A stretch of 47,970 bases of DNA, taken from Deltaproteobacteria bacterium (GTDB taxonomy: Bacteria > Desulfobacterota > Desulfarculia > Adiutricales > Adiutricaceae). The notes beneath the pieces were generated by a model. The model worked only from the letters and a program-made list of their open reading frames with translations. It had not been told where the DNA came from and made no database searches. Positions 1 to 11,730 of the stretch are shown here, one piece after another (position 1 is the stretch's first letter; each line of letters opens with the position of its first letter). The stretch lies in contig JAISEK010000071.1 in the NCBI GenBank assembly GCA_031264145.1, forward strand, positions 1 through 47,970, in the 5' to 3' direction. Position numbers and translations under genes: made by a program.

Positions 1-237
1 GTGTTCTCCCTCCTGAAACGATGGCTCCTTGGCACCTTCCAAGGTGGCACCAGCAAGAAATACCTTGAATTCTATATGGACGAGTTCGTTTTTCGTTTTA
101 ACCGCAGGAAATCCAGAAGCCGTGGAAAGTTATTCAGGCGGCTTGTGGAACAGGCGGTGGCGACTCCACCCATAACCAGGAAAGAGTTGAAAGTTGATAC
201 GGAGCAAGAATCAATTCCTCTATTGAGTGATGGTTGA
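1..237 (+). pseudogene. IS1595-family (ISXO2-type) transposase, C-terminal fragment
   Basis: The last 78 codons of a DDE transposase enter the window from the left. The stretch LEFYMDEFVFRFNRR followed by a K/S/R-rich basic helix is typical of the C-terminal end of ISXO2/IS1595 transposases. The catalytic DDE residues would lie upstream and are not visible, so it is unknown whether the whole gene is intact. The apparent GTG at base 1 is simply the first in-frame codon, not a real start. Short AT-rich direct repeats follow just downstream, so the insertion sequence end probably lies between 240 and 640. Confidence 0.75.
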
Positions 238-642
238 GGATCGCGTTTGCTGTTTGTTGCTTGATGCTTGTTGGGTTAGGGAGAAAAAATTGAAAGCAAT
301 AATTGTGCCAATTATAATGAAAGCAATAATTATGCCAGTTTTCCCCCTTAAACAGGGTAGTGCCGGAACATGACCAAATGACAAAATACGTCTTAGCATT
401 TTTTGTGCCAAATCCATAACACACTCATATGAGTTTGAAGTTTACCATAAATAATAAGGAAATTGTGTTCAGGCATATTTTGTGCCAAAATTCAGAAGGC
501 CTAAAAATAGCTCGAACTGAAACGGTTGAAATATAAGGCTACCCCTGTGATCGCTCAAAAGTCTAAGAAAAATATTTTTACCCACGTGATCGCTAAACCC
601 AAAATATAATATTAAAAGCAACTTGGAATTAGCTGGTGGTTG
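238..642. other. gene-free AT-rich stretch with two pairs of direct repeats
   Basis: No convincing gene is present. Two near-identical 20-bp direct repeats occur at 291-310 and 318-337 (core GAAAGCAATAATT[G/A]TGCCA). TTTTGTGCCAAA recurs near 402 and 477. A second pair with core GTGATCGCT lies at 540-559 and 579-597, about 39 bp apart. The stretch sits between the IS1595 fragment and the 3' end of the AAA-ATPase gene, so it may hold IS ends or target-site debris. Confidence 0.5.
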
Positions 643-2565
643 CTAGCTTTTGGGATGTCGCTTTTTTTCGGTTTTCATGGCAGTCTTTGCCTGCGCCATT
701 TCCGCGAACGCCTCCTTGACTTTTCCGAAACGGATGCCGATATCAAGCTTTTCATACGATTCGCCCTTGGCATGGTAACCAGCGACGATGTTTCTCTTCT
801 CATTGGAAAAGGCCAAGGCCAGGAGAATGGGATTGCCAAAATATGCAGAGTAGTTTTTTTCGATAATCTGCGACATTGCCGTCTCAGCCGCTGTCTCGGC
901 ATCTTTGGTCTTCTCCACGACCTTTAATTCCAAGACGTAGGCCATGTTTTTATATTCTATGATCAAATCGCTGCGTCCCATATTTGTATGGCGTTCAGGG
1001 CTGACGTTGATTCCCGCCCCCAACAGGAAAGACTGCAGAAGTGACCGATAGTAGCTCTCGTTCATTTTATGGCGAATTAGGTTATCCTGATCGTATTTAT
1101 TTATGAGTTCATCCAATAGTCTGGTTGCAAGATCGTACTTGTCTTGAGCCATGGCTAGCTCTACTTCTGTTTTGACATCCTCAAAGTCATCGCTTTCATA
1201 GACCAGTTTCATGAGACGAGCCACTTCGGGAAACTCGTGGTCTGTTTTGGCCTGGAATATCTTGAGGCGCCTCATTGCGGCCACATGGTCAATATAGCTG
1301 ATGTTATAATATAGGCGCCTAAAATCCTCCACAATCGCCTTGACATCCCCTGACGATAGGTGTTCTTTCAACTCCTCGGAAGCCTCCCCAGCCAGAGTGA
1401 CAGTTTTATAGACATTTTGGATGAAAAGCTTATACATTGACGAGCGGACCTCGAAGTTGGGGTAGTCCAGACTGAAAGAGGAATCCTGTTTTTTCCGCAA
1501 GGTTAGATAGCCAGCCTGGTAAAGGAATCCTTCGGGCGGAATCGCATCTATTTCCCCCGGGGAACGGGCGAAATCCTTGTTTACCGGATAATTGCGGAAC
1601 TGGTCCACCGTGAGTCCCTTGTCCCTAAGAATTTCCCGGATGAGGGTATTCGATCCTGATTCCATCCAGTAGTTGTTGAACTCCATGTCCCCTAAGAAAT
1701 TCAGGGCGGAAAAGGGGTTGTACAGCCGGGTCTCCCCGTCAAAGGAAAAGCCATCGTAATAGTCTTTGATTTTGGCCAGAAGCTCAGTCTCCGTCAGGCA
1801 AAGCCTGTCGGCCGTCTTCCTGATGAATGGCATGAAATTGTTTTCCAGTTCCTCCTGCGTGAAACCTAAGAGGGCGGCGAATTCGGGTAAAAGGGAGATG
1901 TCCTTTAAATTGTTCAGGGTGGAGAAGACGCCCATGCTGGAAAATTTGGTGACCCCGGTGATGAAGACGAAATCAATATTTGAATCTTCATCTTTGATCT
2001 TGCTGTAAAAGTTAGACATGATAGACCGAGTATCTTTCAGCAGATCTTTAATCTTAGCTAACGCAGGATCCTGGATTATTTTTATGACAGGGGCATCGTA
2101 TTCGTCGATCAAAATGACGACATTTTGGGAGCGGGCCTTTTTGATGTCCAGAATCAGATTTGAAAAAACACCGGGCACATCTGAACTCCTCAGAGCGACA
2201 CCATGTCGTTCGGCATTTCTTCTGAGTTCCTCAATGACTTTTTCCTCAAAAATTTCTATGCTGCGGCCTCCGCTGGGACGGCTCATCGTCAAGTTGATTA
2301 CCGGCTTTGGGGTGAAGTCCCTGGATTTCATGAATCTCTCGATGGCCAATCCCTTGAAAAGTTCTGTTTTCCCTGAGAAATATGCGTCAAGAGTGGAGAC
2401 CGTAAGGGATTTGCCAAAGCGTCTTGGCCTGGCGCAGAAGACGACTTCGCCAATTTGAGTTAATTTTCGGAAATAACTTGTTTTATCGACATATACGCCA
2501 TTTTTCGCACGGAACTTATCAAAATCCTGCGTACCAACCGGCAGATAAGGCAGTTTTATTCCCAT
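643..2565 (-). CDS. AAA-ATPase-like / PD-(D/E)XK nuclease superfamily protein (DUF1703 type)
   Basis: A 640-residue protein of the large bacterial family that pairs an N-terminal AAA-ATPase-like domain with a C-terminal PD-(D/E)XK nuclease fold. The N-terminus (IKLPYLPVGTQDFDKFR then YVDKT) is the family signature. The Walker A-like loop is RPRRFGKSL, and a Walker B-like IDEYDAP follows. Near the C-terminus, SDLIIEYKN...VLELK fits the nuclease core D...ExK. I place the start at the ATG at 2565, because a GGGGAGGA ribosome site lies just upstream and the family begins at this point. An upstream start at 2586 is open but less likely. The family is abundant in Bacteroidetes and gut anaerobes, often in many copies, and its function is unproven. 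It is monocistronic and lower in GC than the core genes, so it was probably acquired. Confidence 0.9.
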   Translation of the reverse strand: MGIKLPYLPVGTQDFDKFRAKNGVYVDKTSYFRKLTQIGEVVFCARPRRFGKSLTVSTLDAYFSGKTELFKGLAIERFMKSRDFTPKPVINLTMSRPSGGRSIEIFEEKVIEELRRNAERHGVALRSSDVPGVFSNLILDIKKARSQNVVILIDEYDAPVIKIIQDPALAKIKDLLKDTRSIMSNFYSKIKDEDSNIDFVFITGVTKFSSMGVFSTLNNLKDISLLPEFAALLGFTQEELENNFMPFIRKTADRLCLTETELLAKIKDYYDGFSFDGETRLYNPFSALNFLGDMEFNNYWMESGSNTLIREILRDKGLTVDQFRNYPVNKDFARSPGEIDAIPPEGFLYQAGYLTLRKKQDSSFSLDYPNFEVRSSMYKLFIQNVYKTVTLAGEASEELKEHLSSGDVKAIVEDFRRLYYNISYIDHVAAMRRLKIFQAKTDHEFPEVARLMKLVYESDDFEDVKTEVELAMAQDKYDLATRLLDELINKYDQDNLIRHKMNESYYRSLLQSFLLGAGINVSPERHTNMGRSDLIIEYKNMAYVLELKVVEKTKDAETAAETAMSQIIEKNYSAYFGNPILLALAFSNEKRNIVAGYHAKGESYEKLDIGIRFGKVKEAFAEMAQAKTAMKTEKKRHPKS

Positions 2566-3193
2566 ATTAGAATCCTCCCCAAACAAGGGAAATACCTAAA
2601 AAGCGTCAAGAAACGTCTTTCCCTTTCAATAAACATATAGCATTTTTTGTATGCCCGCAATCTTTGGTCCATCAGTGGAAAGCCATAAGCTATATGGGTC
2701 TTGGAGTTTTAACCCTGATAATTGACGTCAGCAAATTTCCTGATTTTTGGCGAGGGATAAATGATGTACTTGCATGGTAATGAACTGAATATTTTTATGA
2801 TTTGATAAAATAATGTTATATAAGTAAATTATTGATGTACTAGAACTAATAGATATTATTTTTAAATTTAAATAGCAATAAAATTTTTGCAATATTTATG
2901 AGCCGCCTTTGCTGACCCACTGACTTTTCTAGTGGCTCCGCTTCCGTGGGTCGAATCCTTGCCTGGCCGGCACCCGAAAGGCACTTCGCGATTCCCAAGG
3001 CCAGTCGCAGGGGACAATCCCTTCCCCGCATCCGCTTCCGTGGCCCGATTGTTTGGGCCCATATCGGATGCCGCTTTCGTAAGGCGGTGAGGATTGCCCG
3101 ATCTGGCTTGCTGGGGGCCGCTTGGGGCATTGGCCGGACGTCCCCTGGGGTTGGGGGCCAGCCAGCTGTTGGCCGGGGTGGGGTGGTGGGCGT
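2566..3193. other. intergenic stretch, AT-rich half then GC-rich half
   Basis: No gene is supported. Bases 2630-2900 are strongly AT-rich and probably contain the promoter of the AAA-ATPase gene. Bases 2900-3190 switch abruptly to the GC-rich composition of the core genome, and GCTTCCGTGG occurs twice there (near 2940 and 3028). Open frames here lack start signals and family resemblance. The composition switch near 2900 probably marks the edge of an acquired segment. Confidence 0.5.
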
Positions 3194-6136
<2,943 letters not shown>

Positions 6137-6344
6137 TTTCAGATCCCAGGTTCAGTCCGTTGGTCAGGTTGGCGCTCGGGCCGGTCCAGGCTGCCGGGAT
6201 GTGGCGCAGCTCTTGGCTGGTGCCCTAGCACCTTGTTTTTCTTGGAACGACGGGAAAACACGGCCAATTTACATAATAACAGATGGTGGCTTAATCAGAT
6301 TAGTCAGAGGTATCGGCATGCGTCAAATCAAGAAAAACAATGTG

Positions 6345-6872
6345 CTAGACGTCATCGGGAAAGCCGCTCTCGGGGAGCCTGACCTCGGCTATCTCGTTTT
6401 TTCTCTGGCGGCTGTAGTCTATGGCCGCCTTGGCCAGGGCCAGGAAAATCTCATGGCTCTTGGCCCCGCCCTCGATTGGCAGGATCCTGGACGGATCCTG
6501 TACGGCCACCAGGAAGCTGCAGTACTTCCTGGGGTAGTAGTTTGGGTTCAGGCCGCCCTTGCGGTGGACCGAACGCATGTAATCAGTGTCCCAGCTCCTC
6601 AATAGCCCTGCTTCGTTGAAGGCGTTGAACTCGGCCGTGGTTATGGAGCCGTTGTTGACGTAGATGGTCAGGAAGTCCTTCCAGCCGTCATCGTCGAAGC
6701 CATCGGCCATGGCCGTGAAGAAGCCGTCGCCCAGGACGTCGGTCTTGGGATGGCACCCTGGGATCAGGAGCAGGCACAGGAGTGCCAGGCCGAGGGCCTG
6801 GAGGAGGGCCCTGGGAGAGCGGCCGGCCATCCAGAGGGAGCCATGGCCATGGTTTTGGGATGCTACTAACAA
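6345..6872 (-). CDS. hypothetical lipoprotein between binding protein and kinase
   Basis: A protein of about 175 residues with a hydrophobic signal segment (LLQALGLALLCLLLIPGC) ending in a lipobox Cys40. The mature part of about 135 residues is rich in Asp, Tyr and Arg and matches no family I recognise. The reading frame begins with a TTG at 6872 that has GAGG nearby. An ATG at 6830 would give a tighter signal peptide but lacks a clear ribosome site. The gene starts 57 bp after the sugar-binding protein and ends about 208 bp before the hybrid kinase, all on the minus strand. An exported accessory protein of that sensory unit is a reasonable guess, unproven. Confidence 0.7.
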   Translation of the reverse strand: MLVASQNHGHGSLWMAGRSPRALLQALGLALLCLLLIPGCHPKTDVLGDGFFTAMADGFDDDGWKDFLTIYVNNGSITTAEFNAFNEAGLLRSWDTDYMRSVHRKGGLNPNYYPRKYCSFLVAVQDPSRILPIEGGAKSHEIFLALAKAAIDYSRQRKNEIAEVRLPESGFPDDV

Positions 6873-6929
6873 ATGTTAGCCTCATGGAATTGGCCTGGCC
6901 CCGGCACTGTCCCTAGGACTCGGGGCGGG

Positions 6930-8042
6930 CTAGAAATCGTATCCGTCCATGTTGTCTATGGTGAATTCCGTTCTGGAGGGCAAAAGGACCACCCCGGTGT
7001 ATGGGAGGTTGGTGGCAGAGGGATCGAGGACCGTGTTCGGCATGACCTCGACCAGGCCTATCTCGGGCACCTCAATCACCTGGCCGGTGGCGATGGCCTG
7101 GCCTGAGGCCAGGCGCCAGGTGAGGTAGCAGGCGATGGCCGCCTGGATCTGGCAGTCCCAGAGTCCCCAGCGGTCGATGATGCCCTCCCTGGCGAATTCC
7201 TTCATGGCGTTGGGCGAGGCGAAGCCGGTGATGGTGACCTTGGAAGCGTCCAGGCCAAGCTCCCTGGCCGCCGCCGCCTGGCCGGGCAGCGAGGTGGAGT
7301 CGTTGCAGATGATGGCGTCGATGTCAGGGTGGGTCTCAAGGATCTCCTTGCCCACGGCCAGGGCCAACTCGGAGTCCTGCTCACTGTAGTAGTTCTGGGG
7401 GGCCACGTTTTCCCAGTTGGGATACGTCCGCCGGATGTATTCCTCACCCTCCTTGTACCAGGAATTCTGGTCGCTGACGGTGGCCTGGGAGTAGTGCCAG
7501 GCGTACCTTATGTGGTCGGAGGAGGGGGACTTGCCGCGCTTCAGGAGGCTCTTGGAGGCCATCTCCACCAGCATTTTGCCCAGCTGCGATGGGGTCCCCT
7601 GGGAGACCATGAGCCTGCGGGCATCGCTGCCCGCGTCTGAATCCCAGGTGGTGACGGCGATGCCCGAGTCCATGGCCTTCTTGAGGACCCTGTCAAGGGC
7701 CCGGGCGTCCAGGGCCGATATGGACAGGCCGTTGGCCTTCTCCCTGATGGCCTGCTCGACTATTTCGATTTGCCTGTCGACGCTGGCCTCGGGGCTGCCG
7801 CGGTAATCGACCTTGAAGCCGTGCCCCGCCGCGTAGGCCTGGGCACCGGCGTTGGCCGACTCGAAGAAGGCGTTGCCGGTGACTTTTGGGATCAGGATTA
7901 TGGTGATCTGGTCCTGGGCCCCCGGCGCGGGACCGGTCGCCGCCGGCTGGGACGACTCGCCGCAGGAGGCGCAGGCTAGTCCCAGGATCATGGCCGCGAG
8001 GACCTCAATGAGAGCCATCGCCTTTATTCCTGGCCGGTTCAT
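6930..8042 (-). CDS. sugar-type periplasmic substrate-binding lipoprotein (Peripla_BP_4, RbsB/LsrB-like)
   Basis: A 370-residue periplasmic binding protein of the ribose/rhamnose/AI-2 class (PF13407). A signal peptide leads to Cys24 or Cys27 (GLACASC) as lipidation site. The mature N-terminus ITIILIPKVTGNAFFESA and the later GSPEASVDRQIEIVEQAI, ADGL/ANGL-like ISALDA, TTWDSDAG and DAIICNDST segments follow the family layout closely, including the hinge. No permease or ATPase gene lies beside it. Instead the next genes are a lipoprotein and a membrane hybrid kinase. By analogy with LuxP-LuxQ and TorT-TorS, where a binding protein docks on a sensor kinase, it may work in sensing rather than uptake. 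The ligand cannot be told from sequence. Confidence 0.88.
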   Translation of the reverse strand: MNRPGIKAMALIEVLAAMILGLACASCGESSQPAATGPAPGAQDQITIILIPKVTGNAFFESANAGAQAYAAGHGFKVDYRGSPEASVDRQIEIVEQAIREKANGLSISALDARALDRVLKKAMDSGIAVTTWDSDAGSDARRLMVSQGTPSQLGKMLVEMASKSLLKRGKSPSSDHIRYAWHYSQATVSDQNSWYKEGEEYIRRTYPNWENVAPQNYYSEQDSELALAVGKEILETHPDIDAIICNDSTSLPGQAAAARELGLDASKVTITGFASPNAMKEFAREGIIDRWGLWDCQIQAAIACYLTWRLASGQAIATGQVIEVPEIGLVEVMPNTVLDPSATNLPYTGVVLLPSRTEFTIDNMDGYDF

Positions 8043-8347
8043 TGGGCCTCCTTGCCGCAGTTCGGCTGGGGATGGGTGACGGTATCTCCGTTGGACCGGG
8101 CCGTCAAACCCCTAGTTGGGATAAAACCATCAAGAGGTATTCTATATCATAATTTAACATAAGTTTGCGTTTTGTACAATCATGGCCGGCCCGCAGCCGA
8201 CCGCAAAGAGCCAGGTGTTTGTCGGGAGGCCTCGGATGGCTGGTTGAGGGGAACGGCCCATGGCCTGGCGATTGCCTGGGAGTACGTCTTGACGTAAAGT
8301 ACGTCCCCTTCCCCGGCTGCGGCCGGCCGGGAGGCTTTGGCCGGGGT
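8043..8347. other. region upstream of the binding-protein gene, no gene seen
   Basis: This holds the leader and presumed promoter of the minus-strand sensory genes, with an AT-rich patch at 8130-8165. Frames on both strands are open over a few hundred bases because of high GC, but none has a ribosome site or recognisable content. Confidence 0.4.
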
Positions 8348-8780
8348 TCAGGCGTAGTCTACGACTTTGACCAAAGACAGCAGAAACGCCCCTATCCAGG
8401 CCGTGCCATGCACTGGCCGGAAAGCAAGGTAGAGCCTTCCCTCTCGGCGTCGTCCCAAAGGAAGAACAAGAGGAGCATCCTGGCCTCGTCGGCGGAGGCG
8501 TTTCCAGAGGTTGAGTGGGATCAGTCAATGACACAAGGCTTCCCGTCGCCGGCGATTATGGCGTTGGGGGAGAGTGAAGTCGCCGTTGCAAAGCTTCTCG
8601 TTCCCCGTTATGGCCTCCAGCTTGATGTAGTGGTCTTAACTTGTCGTTGAGCCCAGGCTGGAATCACTATCATTGCGTTCATCTTGTTCTTGAGCCTGCC
8701 AAGCCAGGGGACCTTTTGGCCGTGGACGGCCATCAGCAGGTCAACAATAAATTCCACGGTAAAAGCGTAACATTTGTTAA
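8348..8780 (-). pseudogene. decayed protein-coding gene, family unknown
   Basis: Reading the minus strand from about 8780 to the TGA at 8348-8350 gives protein-like text only if the frame is changed at least twice. Pieces in order: FTVEFIVDLLMAVHGQKVPW, then YIKLEAITGNEKLCNGDFTL, then NAIIAGDGKPCVID, an in-frame TGA (8521-8523), then ADEARMLLLFFLWDDAEREG, and finally LYLAFRPVHGTAWIGAFLLS ending VKVVDYA. The balanced hydrophobic and charged composition is unlike the Pro/Arg/Gly-rich shadow frames around it. I do not recognise the family. No intact start survives. It could instead be several unrelated chance frames, so confidence is moderate. Confidence 0.42.
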
Positions 8781-9435
8781 GCGAAGCATTTTTAATTATT
8801 AAAATTTAATGGTATAGAAGATTATAGCATTATTGCTTAAAAAATTATAAACTAGCTCTATTTTTCTTTTCTCGTCAGCCTCATTATAGGTGGTTTTTGC
8901 CATATTCCGAACCAAAGTCTTTATTTGATTTAGGCCTATCTTTCTGACCAGAGAGGAACAATACTGACGCTCCCCCGACTGACTTTGCTTTTCTCCTCAT
9001 CATAGCTTTATCTGATGTCGGCCAAAATAGATATGACATAAACCTTAATACCTCAGATTAATTACTTATATAAATATTATGGTATTGATTTTTATGTTTA
9101 AAATGCCATAGATTAATCTGAATAAACATCCATTGACATAGTTATATCTGAGCCGATCTTAACCGATATTTCCAAACATAATGCGATGCCCATGTAAAGT
9201 ACCCGGAGAGCCTGGAAACGAGCAGGTTCAAGACATATCTCAAGGTTTTTGTTTTTCGCAGATCTCAACAAAGCAGGCTTTTTCATCAGCATAAAAGTTA
9301 GGCTGTTGGCGACTTGCGCAGCAATACAGGTGGAAGACACGTTTTGTCAAGGTGGTTTTTCAAGAAGGCTATTTTTGGCATTGTGCACGAAGTCTCCAAA
9401 GCGGAACCGGGGTTCCACCGAGAGTCTATATGTCG
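8781..9435. other. AT-rich intergenic stretch before the XRE/DUF1016 island
   Basis: Mostly AT-rich sequence with no gene I can support. Short frames at 9113-9340 (minus) and 9249-9449 (plus) lack ribosome sites and family resemblance. The change from GC-rich to AT-rich near 8770 suggests the left border of the acquired island that carries the next three genes. Confidence 0.4.
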
Positions 9436-9469
9436 TATGCAAATATTAATTGGGCATATGCAAATATTA
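9436..9469. promoter_or_regulatory. two perfect 13-bp direct repeats, likely operator of the XRE gene
   Basis: TATGCAAATATTA occurs at 9436-9448 and again, identically, at 9457-9469. The 21-bp period is two helical turns, and the pair ends 9 bp before a -35 box at 9479. This is the geometry expected for a dimeric or cooperative DNA-binding protein, and the neighbouring small HTH protein is the obvious candidate. Binding is inferred. Confidence 0.5.
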
Positions 9470-9478
9470 TCTTGCTTT

Positions 9479-9507
9479 TTGACAGCATTTGCGTTATGGT
9501 ATGTTAT
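9479..9507 (+). promoter_or_regulatory. candidate sigma70 promoter of the XRE-DUF1016 operon
   Basis: A perfect TTGACA at 9479-9484 is followed after 17 bp by TGTTAT at 9502-9507. Other -10 choices (TATGTT, TATGCT) overlap it with spacers of 15 and 20 bp. The ATG of the regulator lies about 23 bp downstream, giving a very short leader. Confidence 0.45.
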
Positions 9508-9529
9508 GCTGTTAACGTGGGGTGCTGTG

Positions 9530-9751
9530 ATGGTCGTTAGCTATAATAAATTGTGGAAATTGCTAATTGATAAGAAGATGAACAAGAACGATTTGCGGAT
9601 TGCCGCAGGTGTCAGTACTACGGTTATGGCAAAGCTGACCAAAGGACGGAGCGTAACCACAGACATTTTGCTCAAAATCTGCAGAGCCCTCGACTGCGAC
9701 TTCGCCGATATAATGGAAGTTGACAGAAACGGGGGAACACCCAAAGCATAG
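9530..9751 (+). CDS. small XRE/Cro-like HTH transcriptional regulator
   Basis: A 73-residue single-domain regulator. The segment LWKLLIDKKMNKNDLRIAAG followed by VSTTVMAKLTKGRSVTTDIL is a helix-turn-helix of the HTH_26/XRE type, and ICRALDCDFADIMEV is the usual closing helix. I start at the ATG at 9530. The frame stays open upstream to about 9314, but that part is AT-rich, unlike the family, and overlaps the promoter. The TAG is only 9 bp from the start of the DUF1016 gene, whose ribosome site overlaps this stop, so the two are co-transcribed. It probably autoregulates through the repeats at 9436-9469 and controls the restriction-type genes downstream. Confidence 0.85.
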   Translation: MVVSYNKLWKLLIDKKMNKNDLRIAAGVSTTVMAKLTKGRSVTTDILLKICRALDCDFADIMEVDRNGGTPKA

Positions 9752-9760
9752 GAGGCCGAC

Positions 9761-10822
9761 GTGGTGGACAAGCAAGACGGCGTGATTCAGCCGATAAACG
9801 GCGGCATAGATACAAACATTTATCTAGGCATCCGCGATACCCTTGCGCAAGCGAGGACAAAAGCGTTTACCGCTGTCAATTCCGCTATGATTGAAGCCTA
9901 TTGGGACATAGGGCGGCAAATTGAAGAAGCGGTCGGTGAACGCGCCGAATACGGAAAAGGTTTATTGAGTTTTTTGGCGAAAGGTTTGACGAGCGAGTTT
10001 GGAAAAGGTTTTGACGAAAGCAGCCTGCGTCGTATGCGCCAGTTTTTCAAGACGTTTCAGAATCGTGCCACGCTGTGGCACGAATTGAGTTGGTCGCACT
10101 ATCGGTTGCTTATGAAAATAGATGACGCGTCACGTCGTGAATTTTATGCCCGCGAGTGCGTGGAGGCCGCATTGAGCGTCCGCCAGTTGGAACGTCAAAT
10201 CAACTCGTTCTTTTACGAACGACTGCTTGCTACACAGAAAAGCGGGCGAGATAGTGTTCGGAGCGAGATACAGACCCTCGAACCGAAAACTGACCCGAAC
10301 TATATTCTCAAAGACCCGTACATCTTGGAATTTCTTGACTTGAAAGAGAACCGCGACTATCACGAAAGCGAGTTTGAGCAGGCTCTCATCGACAAGATAC
10401 AAGACTTTTTGCTTGAGCTTGGCAAGGGTTTTTCGTTCGTGGCGCGTCAAAAGCGAATCACCGCCGACGGCGACCATTACTATGTTGATCTCGTTTTCTA
10501 TAATTATATTTTGAAATGTTTTGTTGTTATAGATCTTAAAACAGGCAAATTGACCTATCAGGACATTGGGCAGATTGATTTTTATGTCCGCTTGTTTGAC
10601 GATAAGGTGAAACAATCGGACGATAATCCGACAATCGGAATCATTCTGTGCGCCGACAAAGGTGAGAGTATGGTAAAATACTCCGTGCTTGCCGATAACG
10701 AAAATCTGTTTGCGTCCAAATATATGCTCTACCTGCCGACGGAGGACGAATTAAAGCGGGAATTGGAACGCGAACGTGATATTATTGAACGTCGGCAGTT
10801 GATTGACGGGGAGGCTAAATAA
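9761..10822 (+). CDS. DUF1016 / YhcG-type PDDEXK nuclease domain protein
   Basis: A 353-residue protein of the YhcG family (DUF1016): an N-terminal helical domain with YWDIGRQIEEAV, AEYGKGLLSFLAKGL and SLRRMRQFFKTF, then a C-terminal PD-(D/E)XK-like fold with YYVDLVFYNYILKCFVVIDL and KTGKLTYQDIGQIDFYVRLF. It starts at a GTG (9761, or the adjacent GTG 9764) behind a strong AGGAGG. Family members sit in restriction-modification and defence islands and are predicted nucleases. The gene ends TAA overlapping the ATG of the next, broken, methyltransferase frame, so it was once translationally coupled to it. Moderate GC and codon use unlike the core genes suggest horizontal transfer. The protein appears intact. 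Confidence 0.92.
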   Translation: MVDKQDGVIQPINGGIDTNIYLGIRDTLAQARTKAFTAVNSAMIEAYWDIGRQIEEAVGERAEYGKGLLSFLAKGLTSEFGKGFDESSLRRMRQFFKTFQNRATLWHELSWSHYRLLMKIDDASRREFYARECVEAALSVRQLERQINSFFYERLLATQKSGRDSVRSEIQTLEPKTDPNYILKDPYILEFLDLKENRDYHESEFEQALIDKIQDFLLELGKGFSFVARQKRITADGDHYYVDLVFYNYILKCFVVIDLKTGKLTYQDIGQIDFYVRLFDDKVKQSDDNPTIGIILCADKGESMVKYSVLADNENLFASKYMLYLPTEDELKRELERERDIIERRQLIDGEAK

Positions 10823-11022
10823 TGCCAACCCTCAACTGGCTCACTGGCTCGGCAAAGATAGAGTCGTCAACCACCATGACGTTCCGTTCCGCATGCTTGA
10901 CCGCAAGTGGAGTTTTGGCGCAGCCCGAATCAGGCAATATGCTCGTTCACGTCGACAACCTCGATGCGCTCAAAGTGTTGCTGCTGCGTTATGAACGTGA
11001 GTTTCACATTATTTTAAACTAA
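10822..11022 (+). pseudogene. site-specific DNA methyltransferase (type III-like), frameshifted N-terminal remnant
   Basis: The first 66 codons read MPTLNWLTG in frame 1, then GNMLVHVDNLDALKVLLLRY later in the same frame. The part between them makes sense only in the next frame, as DRVVNHHDVPFRMLDRKWSF. Together they reproduce the opening of type III/orphan adenine methyltransferases, in which VVNHH...VPF...L is followed by GNMLVQGDNLEALKALLPYY. At least two compensating frameshifts are present, and the gene ends by a stop at 11020-11022, before the DPPY catalytic motif. The ATG overlaps the stop of the DUF1016 gene. So the modification enzyme of this island is dead while the nuclease-like gene is intact. 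Confidence 0.75.
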
Positions 11023-11730
11023 AAACTCTGTCCATACTCTTTTCTTCCGAAATATCTTTAAGAATGACGATTTTAGTATCCCCATGACTGTAGTATTATA
11101 ATCATGATATCACAGACGGAGGAGCCGGGAACAGCGGTGGGCCAATGAAAAGCCCGGCTGATCCACATAATATTTGAGGCGTCAATCCGACCGAATCATG
11201 ATAGAACAATGGAGAATGTAGGTGATAAAAAAGTTGGGAAATACAAAATCATCTCAGAAAAGGCAAGATAATCGCGATATCGAGAAAATCACATGATGAC
11301 CTGTAAAGTCGCTAGCACCAGCTGCCAGGGCGGTGCTGTCAAGGCACGGGTTGGACAGGCCAAATTTTTTGGCCAGCATATGTCAAGGAGACCAGGACAA
11401 AGAATGACAGGGGAAATACTCATTGTGATTGCCTAAAACCAGTGCTTATACGGCCATTGACAGGAAATGGCCTCCTTCCCAGGAAACCTGGGTGCCCTGG
11501 CGAGGCCCTGGTTTTTGGACAACATCTAGCCGATGGGCCAAGGGGGTTGGGATTCTCAAACCGACTTTTTTAGCCGATATGGGTACTGTTTTCGGTGGTT
11601 TTAGCCGGGATCCAGGATTTTCTTGGACAGCTGTTATAATTTAACTATATTTTTGATATGTTTATATTTTTTATTTGTTTTAGTTGTGCGCTTACAAAAA
11701 TATATCTCTATTGGGCATATGCGTACAAAT
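11023..11730. other. gene-free stretch after the methyltransferase remnant
   Basis: No coding potential is recognised: 11023-11290 is mixed AT-rich sequence, 11300-11640 is mid-GC, and 11640-11730 is again AT-rich. The 13-mer ATTGGGCATATGC at 11710-11722 also occurs at 9449-9461, overlapping the repeats in front of the XRE gene. The missing rest of the methyltransferase gene (over 1.5 kb in the family) is not found here, so it was deleted rather than only shifted. Confidence 0.4.

Noticed and set aside
291-597. CRISPR array
   Set aside because: Repeats are only paired and no regular spacer pattern or cas gene is present; no CRISPR array was seen anywhere in the window.
8521-8523. in-frame TGA as a possible selenocysteine codon
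   Set aside because: The surrounding frame needs other frameshifts as well and no SECIS-like hairpin or selenoprotein motif is evident; decay explains it better.
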